Source of the DNA: Rubrivivax sp.
Lineage (GTDB): Bacteria; Pseudomonadota; Gammaproteobacteria; Burkholderiales; Burkholderiaceae_C
Assembly: GCA_022843905.1 (NCBI GenBank)
Contig: JALHMT010000014.1
Coordinates: 58,997 to 122,996, forward strand
DNA length: 64,000 nt
Direction: 5' to 3'
Under the pieces are notes generated by a model. That model was not told the origin of the DNA. It ran no database searches and was given only the letters and a program-made list of their open reading frames with translations. How positions within the stretch are numbered: the first letter of the stretch is position 1; each line of letters opens with the position of its first letter. This document shows positions 53,448-62,128 of this stretch, one piece after another. The translations under genes were made by a program, and so were the position numbers.

Positions 53448-54422
53448 ATGCCAATTTCCCGCCCCCTGCTCGTCGGCGCTGCCGCGCTGCTGCTGATGGC
53501 CGGCGCTGCCCAGGCCCAGGTCAAGTGGGACCTGCCCGCCGCCTACCCCGCCACCAATTTCCACAGCGTGAACCTGCAGGACTTCGCCAACGACGTCGAC
53601 AAGGCCACCGGCGGCAAGCTGAAGATCACCGTGCACGCCAACGCCTCGCTGTTCAAGGCGCCCGAAATCAAGCGCGCCGTGCAGGGCGGACAGGCACAGA
53701 TCGGCGAGATCCTGCTGGTGAACTACCAGAACGAGTGGCAGCTGTTCGGTGCCGACGGCCTGCCCTTCCTGGCCGACAGCTACGACGAAGCCATGAAGCT
53801 GTGGCGCGTGCAGAAGCCGATGATCGAGAAGAAGCTGGGCGAGCAGGGCATGATGGTGCTGTACGCGGTGCCCTGGCCGCCGCAGGGCATCTACGTGAAG
53901 AAGCCCATCAGCAGCGCCGCCGATCTGAAGGGTGTGAAGTGGCGCGCCTACAGCCCGGCCACGGCACGCATCGCCGAACTGGTGGGCGCGCAGCCGGTCA
54001 CCGTGCAGGCCGCCGAACTGGGCCAGGCCATGGCCACCGGCGTGGTGGAGAGCTACATGTCCAGCGGCTCGACCGGCTTCGACACCAAGACCTTCGAGCA
54101 CATCAAGTACTGGTACGACACCCAGGCCTGGCTGCCCAAGAACGCCGTCATCGTCAACAAGTCCGCCTTCGACGCGCTCGACGCCCCGACGAAGCAGGCC
54201 GTGCTGAAGGCCGCGGCCGACGCCGAGGTGCGCGGCCTGGCCGCCAGCAAGAAGACCAACACCGACAGCCTGGACAAGCTCAAGGCCAACGGCATGCAGA
54301 TCCTGCCGCCGTCGCCGCAGCTCAAGGCCGACATGAAGAAGGTCGGCGACACCATGCTGAAGGAATGGCTGGACAAGGCCGGGCCGGAAGGCAAGCAGCT
54401 CGTCGACGCCTTCTCGAAGTAA
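53448..54422 (+). CDS. TRAP transporter substrate-binding protein (DctP), system 2
   Basis: A 324-residue periplasmic protein with signal peptide RPLLVGAAALLLMAGAAQAQ. Paralogous along its length to the system 1 protein (DKATGGKLKITVHANASLF, IKRAVQGGQAQIGEI, KGVKWRAYSPATARIAELVGAQPV, LPKNAVIVNKSAFDAL). Differences in the pocket region (NYQNEWQLFGADGLPF versus GAANENPLFGVDSIPF) suggest a different ligand. CAGGAG precedes the ATG. First gene of an operon running away from the racemase and LysR genes. Confidence 0.92.
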   Translation: MPISRPLLVGAAALLLMAGAAQAQVKWDLPAAYPATNFHSVNLQDFANDVDKATGGKLKITVHANASLFKAPEIKRAVQGGQAQIGEILLVNYQNEWQLFGADGLPFLADSYDEAMKLWRVQKPMIEKKLGEQGMMVLYAVPWPPQGIYVKKPISSAADLKGVKWRAYSPATARIAELVGAQPVTVQAAELGQAMATGVVESYMSSGSTGFDTKTFEHIKYWYDTQAWLPKNAVIVNKSAFDALDAPTKQAVLKAAADAEVRGLAASKKTNTDSLDKLKANGMQILPPSPQLKADMKKVGDTMLKEWLDKAGPEGKQLVDAFSK

Positions 54423-54432
54423 GCCCGTCGAC

Positions 54433-54942
54433 GTGCGCCGCCTTCTCGACGGCATCTATGACGGGGCCGCCTGGCTGGCGGCCCTGTTCATGGTCGGCCT
54501 GCTGCTCATGGTGCTGCTATCCATCGTCAGCCGGCTGGCGCACTTCCACGTGCCCGGCACCGATGCCTATGCCGGCTACCTGATGGCCGGTGCGGGTTTC
54601 CTGGCGCTGGCGCACACCCTCAAGCGCGGCGAGCACATCCGCGTCACGCTGCTGCTGTCGGCCCTGAAGGGCAAGGCGCGGCGTGCGCTGGAGATCTGGT
54701 CGCTGGCCGCCGCCACGGCGCTGGCGGCGCTCTTTGCCTTCTACAGCGCGCGGCTGGCCTGGCAGAGCCACGCCTTCCACGACATCTCCACCGGCAACGA
54801 CGCCACGCCGCTGTGGATTCCGCAGATCGCCATGGCCCTGGGCACGGCCATCCTGCTGCTGGCCTTCGTCGACGAACTGGTGCTGGAACTGCGCGGCCTG
54901 CGCGTGCAGCCCGGCGGCGACGAAGCGGTGCGCAGCGAGTGA
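54433..54942 (+). CDS. TRAP transporter small permease (DctQ), system 2
   Basis: A 169-residue four-helix protein beginning with [71 protein letters not shown] and TPLWIPQIAMALGTAILLLAF are the membrane segments. Ten bases after the DctP gene and four before the DctM start. Confidence 0.9.
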   Translation: MRRLLDGIYDGAAWLAALFMVGLLLMVLLSIVSRLAHFHVPGTDAYAGYLMAGAGFLALAHTLKRGEHIRVTLLLSALKGKARRALEIWSLAAATALAALFAFYSARLAWQSHAFHDISTGNDATPLWIPQIAMALGTAILLLAFVDELVLELRGLRVQPGGDEAVRSE

Positions 54943-54946
54943 CCCG

Positions 54947-56248
54947 ATGAGCGACCTGGGCATCACCATCCTGCTGGTCCTGGCGCTGTTCGCCATCCTG
55001 GGCAGCGGCGTCTGGATCGGCCTGACGCTGGCCGGCGTGGCCTGGATCGGCATGCAGCTGTTCGCCAGCCGGCCGGCCGGCGACGCGATGGCCGTCACCA
55101 TCTGGGGCTCGGCCTCGAGCTGGACGCTCACCGCGCTGCCGCTGTTCGTGTGGATGGGCGAGATCCTGTTCCGCACGCGCCTGAGCCAGGACATGTTCCG
55201 TGGCCTGGCGCCCTGGATGCAGGCGCTGCCGGGCCGCCTGCTGCATGTCAACGTCGTCGGCTGCGCCATCTTCGCGGCGGTGTCGGGCAGCAGCGCAGCC
55301 ACCTGCGCCACCGTCGGCAAGATGAGCCTGCCCGAGCTGAAGAACCGCGGCTATCCCGATGGCATCTCCATCGGCTCGCTGGCCGGCGCAGGCACGCTGG
55401 GCCTGCTGATCCCGCCGTCCATCATCATGATCGTCTACGGCGTCAGCGCCGAGGTCTCGATCGCGCAGCTCTTCGTGGCCGGCGTGCTGCCCGGCATCCT
55501 GCTGGCGCTGCTGTTCTCGGGCTACCTCGCGGTCTGGGCGCTGATGAACCCGACGCTGGTACCGCCGGCCGACGCACCCATGAACCTGCGCGCCAAGCTG
55601 CGCGAGTCGCGCCACCTGCTGCCGGTGGTCGGCCTCATCATCGCCGTGCTCGGCAGCATCTACAGCGGTCTGGCCACCGCCACCGAGGCGGCCGCCGTCG
55701 GCGTGATGGGCTCGCTGCTGATCTCGGCGGCCCAGGGCTCGCTGACCTGGCAGACCTTCAAGGACTCGCTGCTCGGCGGCACGCGGCTGTACTGCATGAT
55801 CGCGCTGATCCTCGCCGGCGCCGCCTTCCTCACCCTGAGCATGGGCTACATCGGCCTGCCGCGCCATCTGGCCGAGTGGATAGGCTCGCTGGGCCTGTCG
55901 AAGTTCGAGCTGCTCGTCGCGCTGATGATCTTCTACATCCTGCTGGGCTGCTTCCTCGACGGCATCTCGATGGTGGTGCTGACCATGGGCGTGATCCTGC
56001 CCACCATCCAGAAGGCGGGCATCGACCCGCTGTGGTTCGGCATCTTCGTCGTGCTGGTGGTCGAGATGGCGCAAATCACGCCGCCGGTGGGCTTCAACCT
56101 CTTCGTCATGCAGGGCATGACCCGGCGCGAGATCGGCTGGATCGCCAAGGTCACCCTGCCGTTCTTCCTGCTGCTGATGGGGGCCGTCGCGCTGATCTAC
56201 GTCTTCCCGCAGATCGTGACCTTCCTGCCCGAGCAGATGCGCAACTGA
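54947..56248 (+). CDS. TRAP transporter large permease (DctM), system 2
   Basis: A 433-residue membrane protein, mostly identical to system 1 in the core ([79 protein letters not shown]). About 12 helices. Completes the second complete P-Q-M TRAP importer. Confidence 0.93.
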   Translation: MSDLGITILLVLALFAILGSGVWIGLTLAGVAWIGMQLFASRPAGDAMAVTIWGSASSWTLTALPLFVWMGEILFRTRLSQDMFRGLAPWMQALPGRLLHVNVVGCAIFAAVSGSSAATCATVGKMSLPELKNRGYPDGISIGSLAGAGTLGLLIPPSIIMIVYGVSAEVSIAQLFVAGVLPGILLALLFSGYLAVWALMNPTLVPPADAPMNLRAKLRESRHLLPVVGLIIAVLGSIYSGLATATEAAAVGVMGSLLISAAQGSLTWQTFKDSLLGGTRLYCMIALILAGAAFLTLSMGYIGLPRHLAEWIGSLGLSKFELLVALMIFYILLGCFLDGISMVVLTMGVILPTIQKAGIDPLWFGIFVVLVVEMAQITPPVGFNLFVMQGMTRREIGWIAKVTLPFFLLLMGAVALIYVFPQIVTFLPEQMRN

Positions 56249-56334
56249 CGCGCCGCGCCGCGGGCGAACTGCGCCGGCAAAGCCCGGCTGTTCCCGCCGT
56301 CCGGCAAACCTTACACCTCTAGCATGGCCCGTGA

Positions 56335-56357
56335 CGCCGAAGGTCCGCCCTTCGGCG
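56335..56357 (+). promoter_or_regulatory. Leader hairpin before the GspE/PilB-like gene
   Basis: CGCCGAAGG and CCTTCGGCG form a perfect 9-bp stem with a 5-base loop, ending 26 bases before the ATG. It is either the remains of a terminator for the TRAP operon or a translational control element; no T-run follows. Confidence 0.35.
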
Positions 56358-56383
56358 GAAGTTTCCGTCGTCAAGGAAAAGCC

Positions 56384-58894
56384 ATGTCAGACATGTCGTC
56401 GCCGCCTCTGTCGCTCGTGCCGGTCGCGGGCGAACCCGCGCCGATCGCCGCACGTTCACGCACCGAACCGTTCGCCTGGCCGACCCCTCAGCTTCCCTGC
56501 TATCCGGCAGCGGCCTGCCAGACGGCGCCCGAGCCCTGCGAGGTGGAAGGGCTCAACGGCCGACTTATGACGGGCCGCATGACGATGTTCAACCCCGAAG
56601 ACGGCCTGCTGCAGCTGCAGGTGCCGCCTTCGCGCACGACGATGCCGCTGCGCTTCGACCAGTTCCGGCGACTGCGCCTGCTGCTGCCCCTGCAGGCCTT
56701 GCCCAACGTCGCGGGCGGCGAACTGCAGGGCTCGCTGGCCGAACGGCCCGCCGTGCCCTACACGGTGACCATGCGCGGCACCGAGGCGCTCGAGGGCCTG
56801 ACCGTGCGCCACCTCGAAACCGATTTCGGGCTGTTCCTCTTCGAACCGGTGGACAGCGTCGGCACGGTGCGCCGCAGCTTCATTCCCAGGAGCGCCTACA
56901 GCGCCGTCGAGATCGGCCAGCGCATCGGCGAAGCGCTGGTGCAGGAACGCCTGGTGACGGCGGCACAGGTCGAGGACGCGCTGGCCGAGCAGGAGCAGCT
57001 GCGCTCGCGCAAGCTGGGCGACATCCTGCTGGACAAGCACATCATCTCGCGCCAGGAGCTCGTCGAGGCGATCGACCAGCAGTCCCGCATGCCCATGGTA
57101 CGCATCGGCGAGGCGCTGCTGGCGCTGGGCATGATCACGCCGCAGCAGCTGGAAGACGCCCTGGCCCAGCAACGCACCGACCGCAGCACGCCACTGGGAG
57201 AGCTGTTGGTGCGCAAGGGCGTGGTGTCGCGCGACGACCTGCAGACCGCGCTGTCGCGCAAGATGGGCTACCCGCTCGTCGACGCAATGAACTTCCCCAC
57301 CGAGATCGACGCCGTGTCCCGCCTGCCCTACGGCGTGGCGCGCCGCGTGCCCGCCTTGCCGCTGATGCGCCGCACCGGCCGCCTGGTGGTGGCGATGGAG
57401 GATCCGACACGCAAGACCTCCATCGAGGAAATCGAGTTCGCCGCACAGTGCAAGGTGGTGCCGGTGCTGGCGCGCGCCGGCACGCTGGGGCCCGCGGTCG
57501 ACCGCGCCTACGAGAAAACAGGCGCCGTGGCCGGCATCGCCGCGCCGGTGGAATTCGAGGTCGACGATGCCAGCAAGCTGCTGGCCACGCTGGAACACCA
57601 GCAGGCCAGCGACAGCAGCGACGGCGACGGCGACGAGGGCGGCATCGAGCAGAGCGACAACTCGCTTGTGCGCCTGATCAACTCGATGATCCAGGAAGCC
57701 CAGACGCAGCGCGTCTCCGACATCCACATCGAGTGCCTGCCCGGGCGCGAGAAGGTCAAGGTGCGCTTCCGCAAGGACGGCCAGATGCGCAACTACATGG
57801 AGCTGCCCTACACCTACCGCAGCGCCCTGATCGCCCGGCTGAAGATCATGTGCGACCTCGACATCAGCGAACGCCGCAAGCCGCAGGACGGCAAGATCAA
57901 CTTCGGCAAGTTCGTGCAGGGCCAGAAGCTGGAACTGCGGGTGGCGATGATCCCCACCGCCAACGGCCTGGAGGACGCGGTGCTGCGCCTGCTGGCCTCG
58001 GCCAAGCCGATCCCGCTGGACAACCTGAACCTGAGCCCCACCAACCTGCGCTGGGTCAAGGAGGCCATGCAGCGGCCCTACGGGATGATCCTGTGCGTGG
58101 GCCCGACGGGTTCGGGCAAGACCACCACGCTGCACTCGGCGCTGGGCTACATCAACGTGCCTGAGCGCAAGATCTGGACCGCCGAGGATCCCATCGAGAT
58201 CACGCAGCCCGGCCTGCGCCAGGTGCAGGTCAATCCGAAGATCGACTGGACCTTCGCGCGCGCCCTGCGCGCCTTCCTGCGCGCCGATCCCGACGTCATC
58301 ATGGTGGGCGAGATCCGCGACAAGGAAACCGCGCAGATCGCCATCGAATCCTCGCTCACCGGCCACCTGGTGCTGAGCACCCTGCACACCAACAGCGCGG
58401 CCGAGACGGTGACGCGGCTCATCGACATGGGCATGGACCCCTTCAACTTCGCAGACTCGCTGCTGGCCGTGCTGGCGCAGCGACTGGTGCGCAAGCTGTG
58501 CACGTCCTGCCGCGTGGCGCACGAGGCCACGCCCGAGGAGCTGGAGGAACTGCTGCGCGACTACATGCACGGCTTCAAGGACGTCGAGCACGCCCCCGAG
58601 GCCGATGAGGTGCTGGCCGACTGGCGCGCCCGCTTCGGTGCCGAAGGCAAGCTCACGCTCTACAAGGGTGTCGGCTGCGCCCACTGCGACCAGACCGGCT
58701 ACCGCGGCCGCGCCGGCATCCACGAACTGCTGACGGTGTCGCCGGCGATGCGCCACCTCATCCAGACCGGCCAGCGAAGCGACGAACTGCAGCGCGCTGC
58801 GCTGGGCGCTGGCATGCGAACGCTGCGGCAGGACGGCATCGAGAAGGTGCTAGCCGGCGTCACCGGCATCGAGGAAGTGCGCGCCAACAGCTGA
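56384..58894 (+). CDS. GspE/PilB family secretion ATPase with extended N-terminus
   Basis: An 836-residue cytosolic hexameric ATPase related to GspE/PilB/MshE. Residues about 170-300 contain four consecutive short repeats of T2SSE_N type (RIGEALVQERLVTAAQVEDAL; LGDILLDKHIISRQELVEAI; RIGEALLALGMITPQQLEDAL; LGELLVRKGVVSRDDLQTAL). The motor part has GPTGSGKTT (about 572), the Asp box LRADPDVIMVGEIRD, the His box LTGHLVLSTLHTNSAAE, and a zinc-type CTSC/CAHC pair. The start follows AAGGA. No pilin, GspF or secretin genes are nearby, so it is an orphan; the first 150 residues are of unknown fold. Confidence 0.88.
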   Translation: MSDMSSPPLSLVPVAGEPAPIAARSRTEPFAWPTPQLPCYPAAACQTAPEPCEVEGLNGRLMTGRMTMFNPEDGLLQLQVPPSRTTMPLRFDQFRRLRLLLPLQALPNVAGGELQGSLAERPAVPYTVTMRGTEALEGLTVRHLETDFGLFLFEPVDSVGTVRRSFIPRSAYSAVEIGQRIGEALVQERLVTAAQVEDALAEQEQLRSRKLGDILLDKHIISRQELVEAIDQQSRMPMVRIGEALLALGMITPQQLEDALAQQRTDRSTPLGELLVRKGVVSRDDLQTALSRKMGYPLVDAMNFPTEIDAVSRLPYGVARRVPALPLMRRTGRLVVAMEDPTRKTSIEEIEFAAQCKVVPVLARAGTLGPAVDRAYEKTGAVAGIAAPVEFEVDDASKLLATLEHQQASDSSDGDGDEGGIEQSDNSLVRLINSMIQEAQTQRVSDIHIECLPGREKVKVRFRKDGQMRNYMELPYTYRSALIARLKIMCDLDISERRKPQDGKINFGKFVQGQKLELRVAMIPTANGLEDAVLRLLASAKPIPLDNLNLSPTNLRWVKEAMQRPYGMILCVGPTGSGKTTTLHSALGYINVPERKIWTAEDPIEITQPGLRQVQVNPKIDWTFARALRAFLRADPDVIMVGEIRDKETAQIAIESSLTGHLVLSTLHTNSAAETVTRLIDMGMDPFNFADSLLAVLAQRLVRKLCTSCRVAHEATPEELEELLRDYMHGFKDVEHAPEADEVLADWRARFGAEGKLTLYKGVGCAHCDQTGYRGRAGIHELLTVSPAMRHLIQTGQRSDELQRAALGAGMRTLRQDGIEKVLAGVTGIEEVRANS

Positions 58895-58942
58895 GCACTT
58901 GGACACCTCATCTCCGGGCACGCCGTTTGCCCTCTGCGGGTC

Positions 58943-60040
58943 GTGACGGCCGACCCCTTACCGGAGCGCAAGCTCCTGCAGTTGCTGCTCGCCGCCGTCT
59001 CGGTGGCCCTTGCGGTCATCCTGGTGCCGTTCTTCGGAACGCTGCTGTGGAGCGTGATCGTGGCGCTGCTGTTCCGGCCGGTCTTCCGCTGGCTGCTGGC
59101 ACGCCTCGGTGGCCGTCGCACGGCGGCAGCGGCATTGACCACCCTGGCCGTGTTCGTCATCGTGGTGCTCCCCTTCGTGGTGGTGACGCTGAGCCTGATC
59201 AACGAAGCGGGCGCGCTCTACGTCAAGATTCAGGCGGCGCAGCAGACGCCCGCTGCGGCCCTGGACCAGATGTTCGCGGCACTGCCCTGGTGGGCGACCG
59301 ACCTGATGCATCGCGCCGGCATCCCCGACCTGGCCGCGCTGCAGCGCCGGCTCTTCGACCTGCTCGGCCAGGGCAGCCAGATCATCGCGGCGCAGGCGCT
59401 GAAGATGGGCCAGAACACCTTCGAACTGGTGGCCAGCCTGTTCATCATGCTTTACATCTCCTTCTTCCTGATCCGCGACGGCGACGGCACGGTGCGTGCG
59501 ATGCGCGAGGCGGTACCGCTGGGCCCTGCGCACCAGCAGGAGCTTTTCGGCAAGTTCAGCACCGTCATCCGTGCCACGGTCAAGGGCAACATGATGGTGG
59601 CCGCGTTGCAGGGGGCGCTGGGCGGCGTCGCCTTCTGGTACCTGGACATCACCGGAGCGCTCTTGTGGGCCGTACTGATGGCCTTCGTCTCGCTGTTGCC
59701 GGCCATCGGCGCGGCCCTCGTCTGGCTGCCGGTGGCGATCTGGTTCCTGGTCACCGGGGACATCGGCAAGGGCGTGGGCCTGATCTTGTGGGGCGCCCTG
59801 GTCATCGGCCTCGTCGACAACCTGCTGCGGCCGGTGCTCGTGGGCAAGGACACGCGGCTGCCCGACTGGGTGGTGCTGATCACCACGCTGGGCGGCATGT
59901 CGGTGTTCGGCATCCACGGCTTCGTGCTGGGACCGATGATCGCGGCGATGTTCTTCGCCGTCTGGCACATCGTGATGCTGGAACGCCGGACGAGACTGGA
60001 CGCTGCACGCCGCGTCCCACCCCCGACGCCACCGCCCTGA
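58943..60040 (+). CDS. AI-2E family transporter
   Basis: A 365-residue inner-membrane protein (former UPF0118/PerM family), starting with GTG. About seven or eight helices; the first two are LLQLLLAAVSVALAVILVPF and TTLAVFVIVVLPFVVVTL, and the family core is LLWAVLMAFVSLLPAIGAALVW and LVDNLLRPVLVGK, then GGMSVFGIHGFVLGPMIAAM. Some members export autoinducer-2, others are Na+/H+ antiporters; the role here is open. Pro-rich tail. Confidence 0.9.
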   Translation: MTADPLPERKLLQLLLAAVSVALAVILVPFFGTLLWSVIVALLFRPVFRWLLARLGGRRTAAAALTTLAVFVIVVLPFVVVTLSLINEAGALYVKIQAAQQTPAAALDQMFAALPWWATDLMHRAGIPDLAALQRRLFDLLGQGSQIIAAQALKMGQNTFELVASLFIMLYISFFLIRDGDGTVRAMREAVPLGPAHQQELFGKFSTVIRATVKGNMMVAALQGALGGVAFWYLDITGALLWAVLMAFVSLLPAIGAALVWLPVAIWFLVTGDIGKGVGLILWGALVIGLVDNLLRPVLVGKDTRLPDWVVLITTLGGMSVFGIHGFVLGPMIAAMFFAVWHIVMLERRTRLDAARRVPPPTPPP

Positions 60041-60175
60041 ACAGGGCACCGCATGCGTCGGCTCCGGCCGCGGGCATGGCGTAGCATTCCGGCCAGCGGC
60101 TCGATGCCGGATGCCACCGTGCGCAGACACGGCCCCGAGACCGGCGCGCGACCACCGTGCCCAGGAGATACCAGG

Positions 60176-62074
60176 ATGCGCGCTCCCGTCCATGCCCCTC
60201 GCGCCACGGCGCGGCGCCGCGGCCATTCACAGAAATTGCCGGCCCCGCGGCCGGGCTCGACGACCATCGTGGCCGACGAAGAGCATGCGCAGGCCATCGA
60301 GCAGTCGCACCGCCGCTGCGAGGCGCTCGGCGTGTCGCGCATCGAGAAGCCCGACTTCGCGCTCGTCGACCGGGCCGAACTGCAGAGCCTGCGCGAGCGC
60401 CACCGCCGCCTGCTCGACCAGGCCCGCCCGGTGATGGCCATGCTGTACGAACAGATCGTCGCCACCGAAAGCATGGTCGTGCTGACCGACAGCGCGGGCA
60501 TCGTGCTGCACTCCATCGGCGACGACGAGTTCCTGCAGCGTGCGGCCCATATTGCGCTGGCGCCGGGCGCGAGCTGGGCCGAACGCGCCAAGGGCACCAA
60601 TGCCGTCGGCACGGTGCTGATGCAGGAGGCTCCAGTGCTGGTGCATGCCGAAGAGCATTACCTGCACGCCAATGCCTTCCTCACCTGTTCGGCCGCCCCC
60701 ATCCACGACCCGCGCGGCAACCTGCTGGGCGTGCTCGACGTCTCGGGCGACCACCGCAGCTACCACCCGCACACGATGGCGCTGGTGAAGATGTCGGCGC
60801 GCATGATCGAGAACCGCTGGCTCGCCGAGGACCATCGCGCACTGATGTGCCTGCACTTCCAGCGCGATGCCGGCAGCCTGGGCACGCTGATGGACGGCAT
60901 CGTCTCGGTCGACGCCGACGGCCGCCTGGTGGGCGCCAATCGCTCGGCGCTGGAGCAACTCGACCAGTCCGCAGCCACGCTGCGCACACAAACCCTGGCC
61001 TCGGTGTTCGGCGTCTCGCTGGCCGAGTTGGTCGACCGCTTCCGCTCGCCTCTGGCCTCACCGATGCAGGTGCGTCCGCGCTCCGGCTGCGAGTTCCACC
61101 TGGTCGCGCGCTTCAACTGGCCGGTCTGGGCCAGCCATGCCGACGCCGTGGCTGCGCCTTTGGTCGCCGCCGCGGCGCCGGTCTGCGCCCCGGTCGATTG
61201 CGGCACCGCGCCGCCTGACGAGGCCCGGCCCGGCCGCCTGCCGGGCCTGCGCACCGGCGACGCTGCATTCGACGCCCTGATCGAACGTCTGGAGCGCGTG
61301 GCCGCCCACGACCTGCCCGTGCACCTGGTGGGCGAGGCCGGCAGCGGCCGCGCCACGCTGGCCGCGGCGCTGCACGCCGAGCGCGGCAGCGGCCGATTGA
61401 TCGTCTGGCATGGCAGCGCTGCGGCACCGCCCGTCACCACAGCGGGGGACACCTTGTACGTCTGCGCAGCCGACCGGCTGTCCGACCTGCAGCAGGCCGC
61501 CCTGCTGCAGCGCCTGCAGTTGCAGCCCGGTCTGCGCGTCGTGTGTGCCGCGCAGCGACCGCTGGCCGAGTTGCTGGCCGAAGGCCGTTTCGAGGCCGAC
61601 CTCTTCTACCGCCTGACCGGCCTGGTGCTGACGCTGCCGGCACTGCGCGAGCGCAGCGACCTGCCCGTGCTGGTGCGACGCATCGTCGAGCGCGAAGCCC
61701 CGGGCCGCGGATTGCAGACCGGCCCCGGCTTCATCCAGGCTCTGCAGTGCCGCGCCTGGCCCGGCAACCTGCACCAGCTGGTCGGCGTGCTGCGCACGGC
61801 GGTGCTGCTGAGCGAAGGCCCGCTGCTGTCGGTCGACCTGCTGGCCGCCAGCGGACTGGAAGCTGCAGGCGCGACAGCCGGGCCGGCGGTTCCGGCCGCG
61901 CCCGATGAAGTGCCGCCGCTGTCCAGCCCGCAGCGGCTGCAGGACGTGCAGCTGGCCACCATGAAGCAGGCCGTGCAGGCCGCCGGCGGCAACATGACCG
62001 AAGCGGCGCGGCGCCTGGGCGTCAGCCGCAACACGCTGTACCGCAAGCTGCGCTGGGCCGGCGCGTCCGATTGA
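60176..62074 (+). CDS. Degenerate sigma-54-activator-like regulator (AcoR-type GAF/PAS, AAA+ remnant, Fis HTH)
   Basis: A 632-residue regulator. Residues about 95-215 form a GAF domain (GTNAVGTVLMQEAPVLVHAEEH, APIHDPRGNLLGVLDVSGDH) and about 230-310 a PAS-like domain, both as in AcoR. The AAA+ module is damaged: Walker A reads GEAGSGRA (386-393, Arg for Lys), the Walker B region reads TLYVCAAD, and the whole GAFTGA-containing stretch is missing, so it cannot remodel sigma-54 polymerase. The end is a normal Fis-type helix-turn-helix (NMTEAARRLGVSRNTLYRKLR). AGGAGATACCAGG precedes the ATG at 60176. It may work as a repressor or sigma-70 activator. Confidence 0.85.
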   Translation: MRAPVHAPRATARRRGHSQKLPAPRPGSTTIVADEEHAQAIEQSHRRCEALGVSRIEKPDFALVDRAELQSLRERHRRLLDQARPVMAMLYEQIVATESMVVLTDSAGIVLHSIGDDEFLQRAAHIALAPGASWAERAKGTNAVGTVLMQEAPVLVHAEEHYLHANAFLTCSAAPIHDPRGNLLGVLDVSGDHRSYHPHTMALVKMSARMIENRWLAEDHRALMCLHFQRDAGSLGTLMDGIVSVDADGRLVGANRSALEQLDQSAATLRTQTLASVFGVSLAELVDRFRSPLASPMQVRPRSGCEFHLVARFNWPVWASHADAVAAPLVAAAAPVCAPVDCGTAPPDEARPGRLPGLRTGDAAFDALIERLERVAAHDLPVHLVGEAGSGRATLAAALHAERGSGRLIVWHGSAAAPPVTTAGDTLYVCAADRLSDLQQAALLQRLQLQPGLRVVCAAQRPLAELLAEGRFEADLFYRLTGLVLTLPALRERSDLPVLVRRIVEREAPGRGLQTGPGFIQALQCRAWPGNLHQLVGVLRTAVLLSEGPLLSVDLLAASGLEAAGATAGPAVPAAPDEVPPLSSPQRLQDVQLATMKQAVQAAGGNMTEAARRLGVSRNTLYRKLRWAGASD

Positions 62075-62128
62075 CGATGCCGACGCCGCGGCGCTGCAAC
62101 GCGGCGCCTGGACCGAAGTGCCCGGCTG

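Noticed and set aside
62075..62128. A bidirectional terminator between the degenerate regulator and moeA
   Set aside because: Only short GGCGC/GCGCC arms and no T-run; too weak to list.
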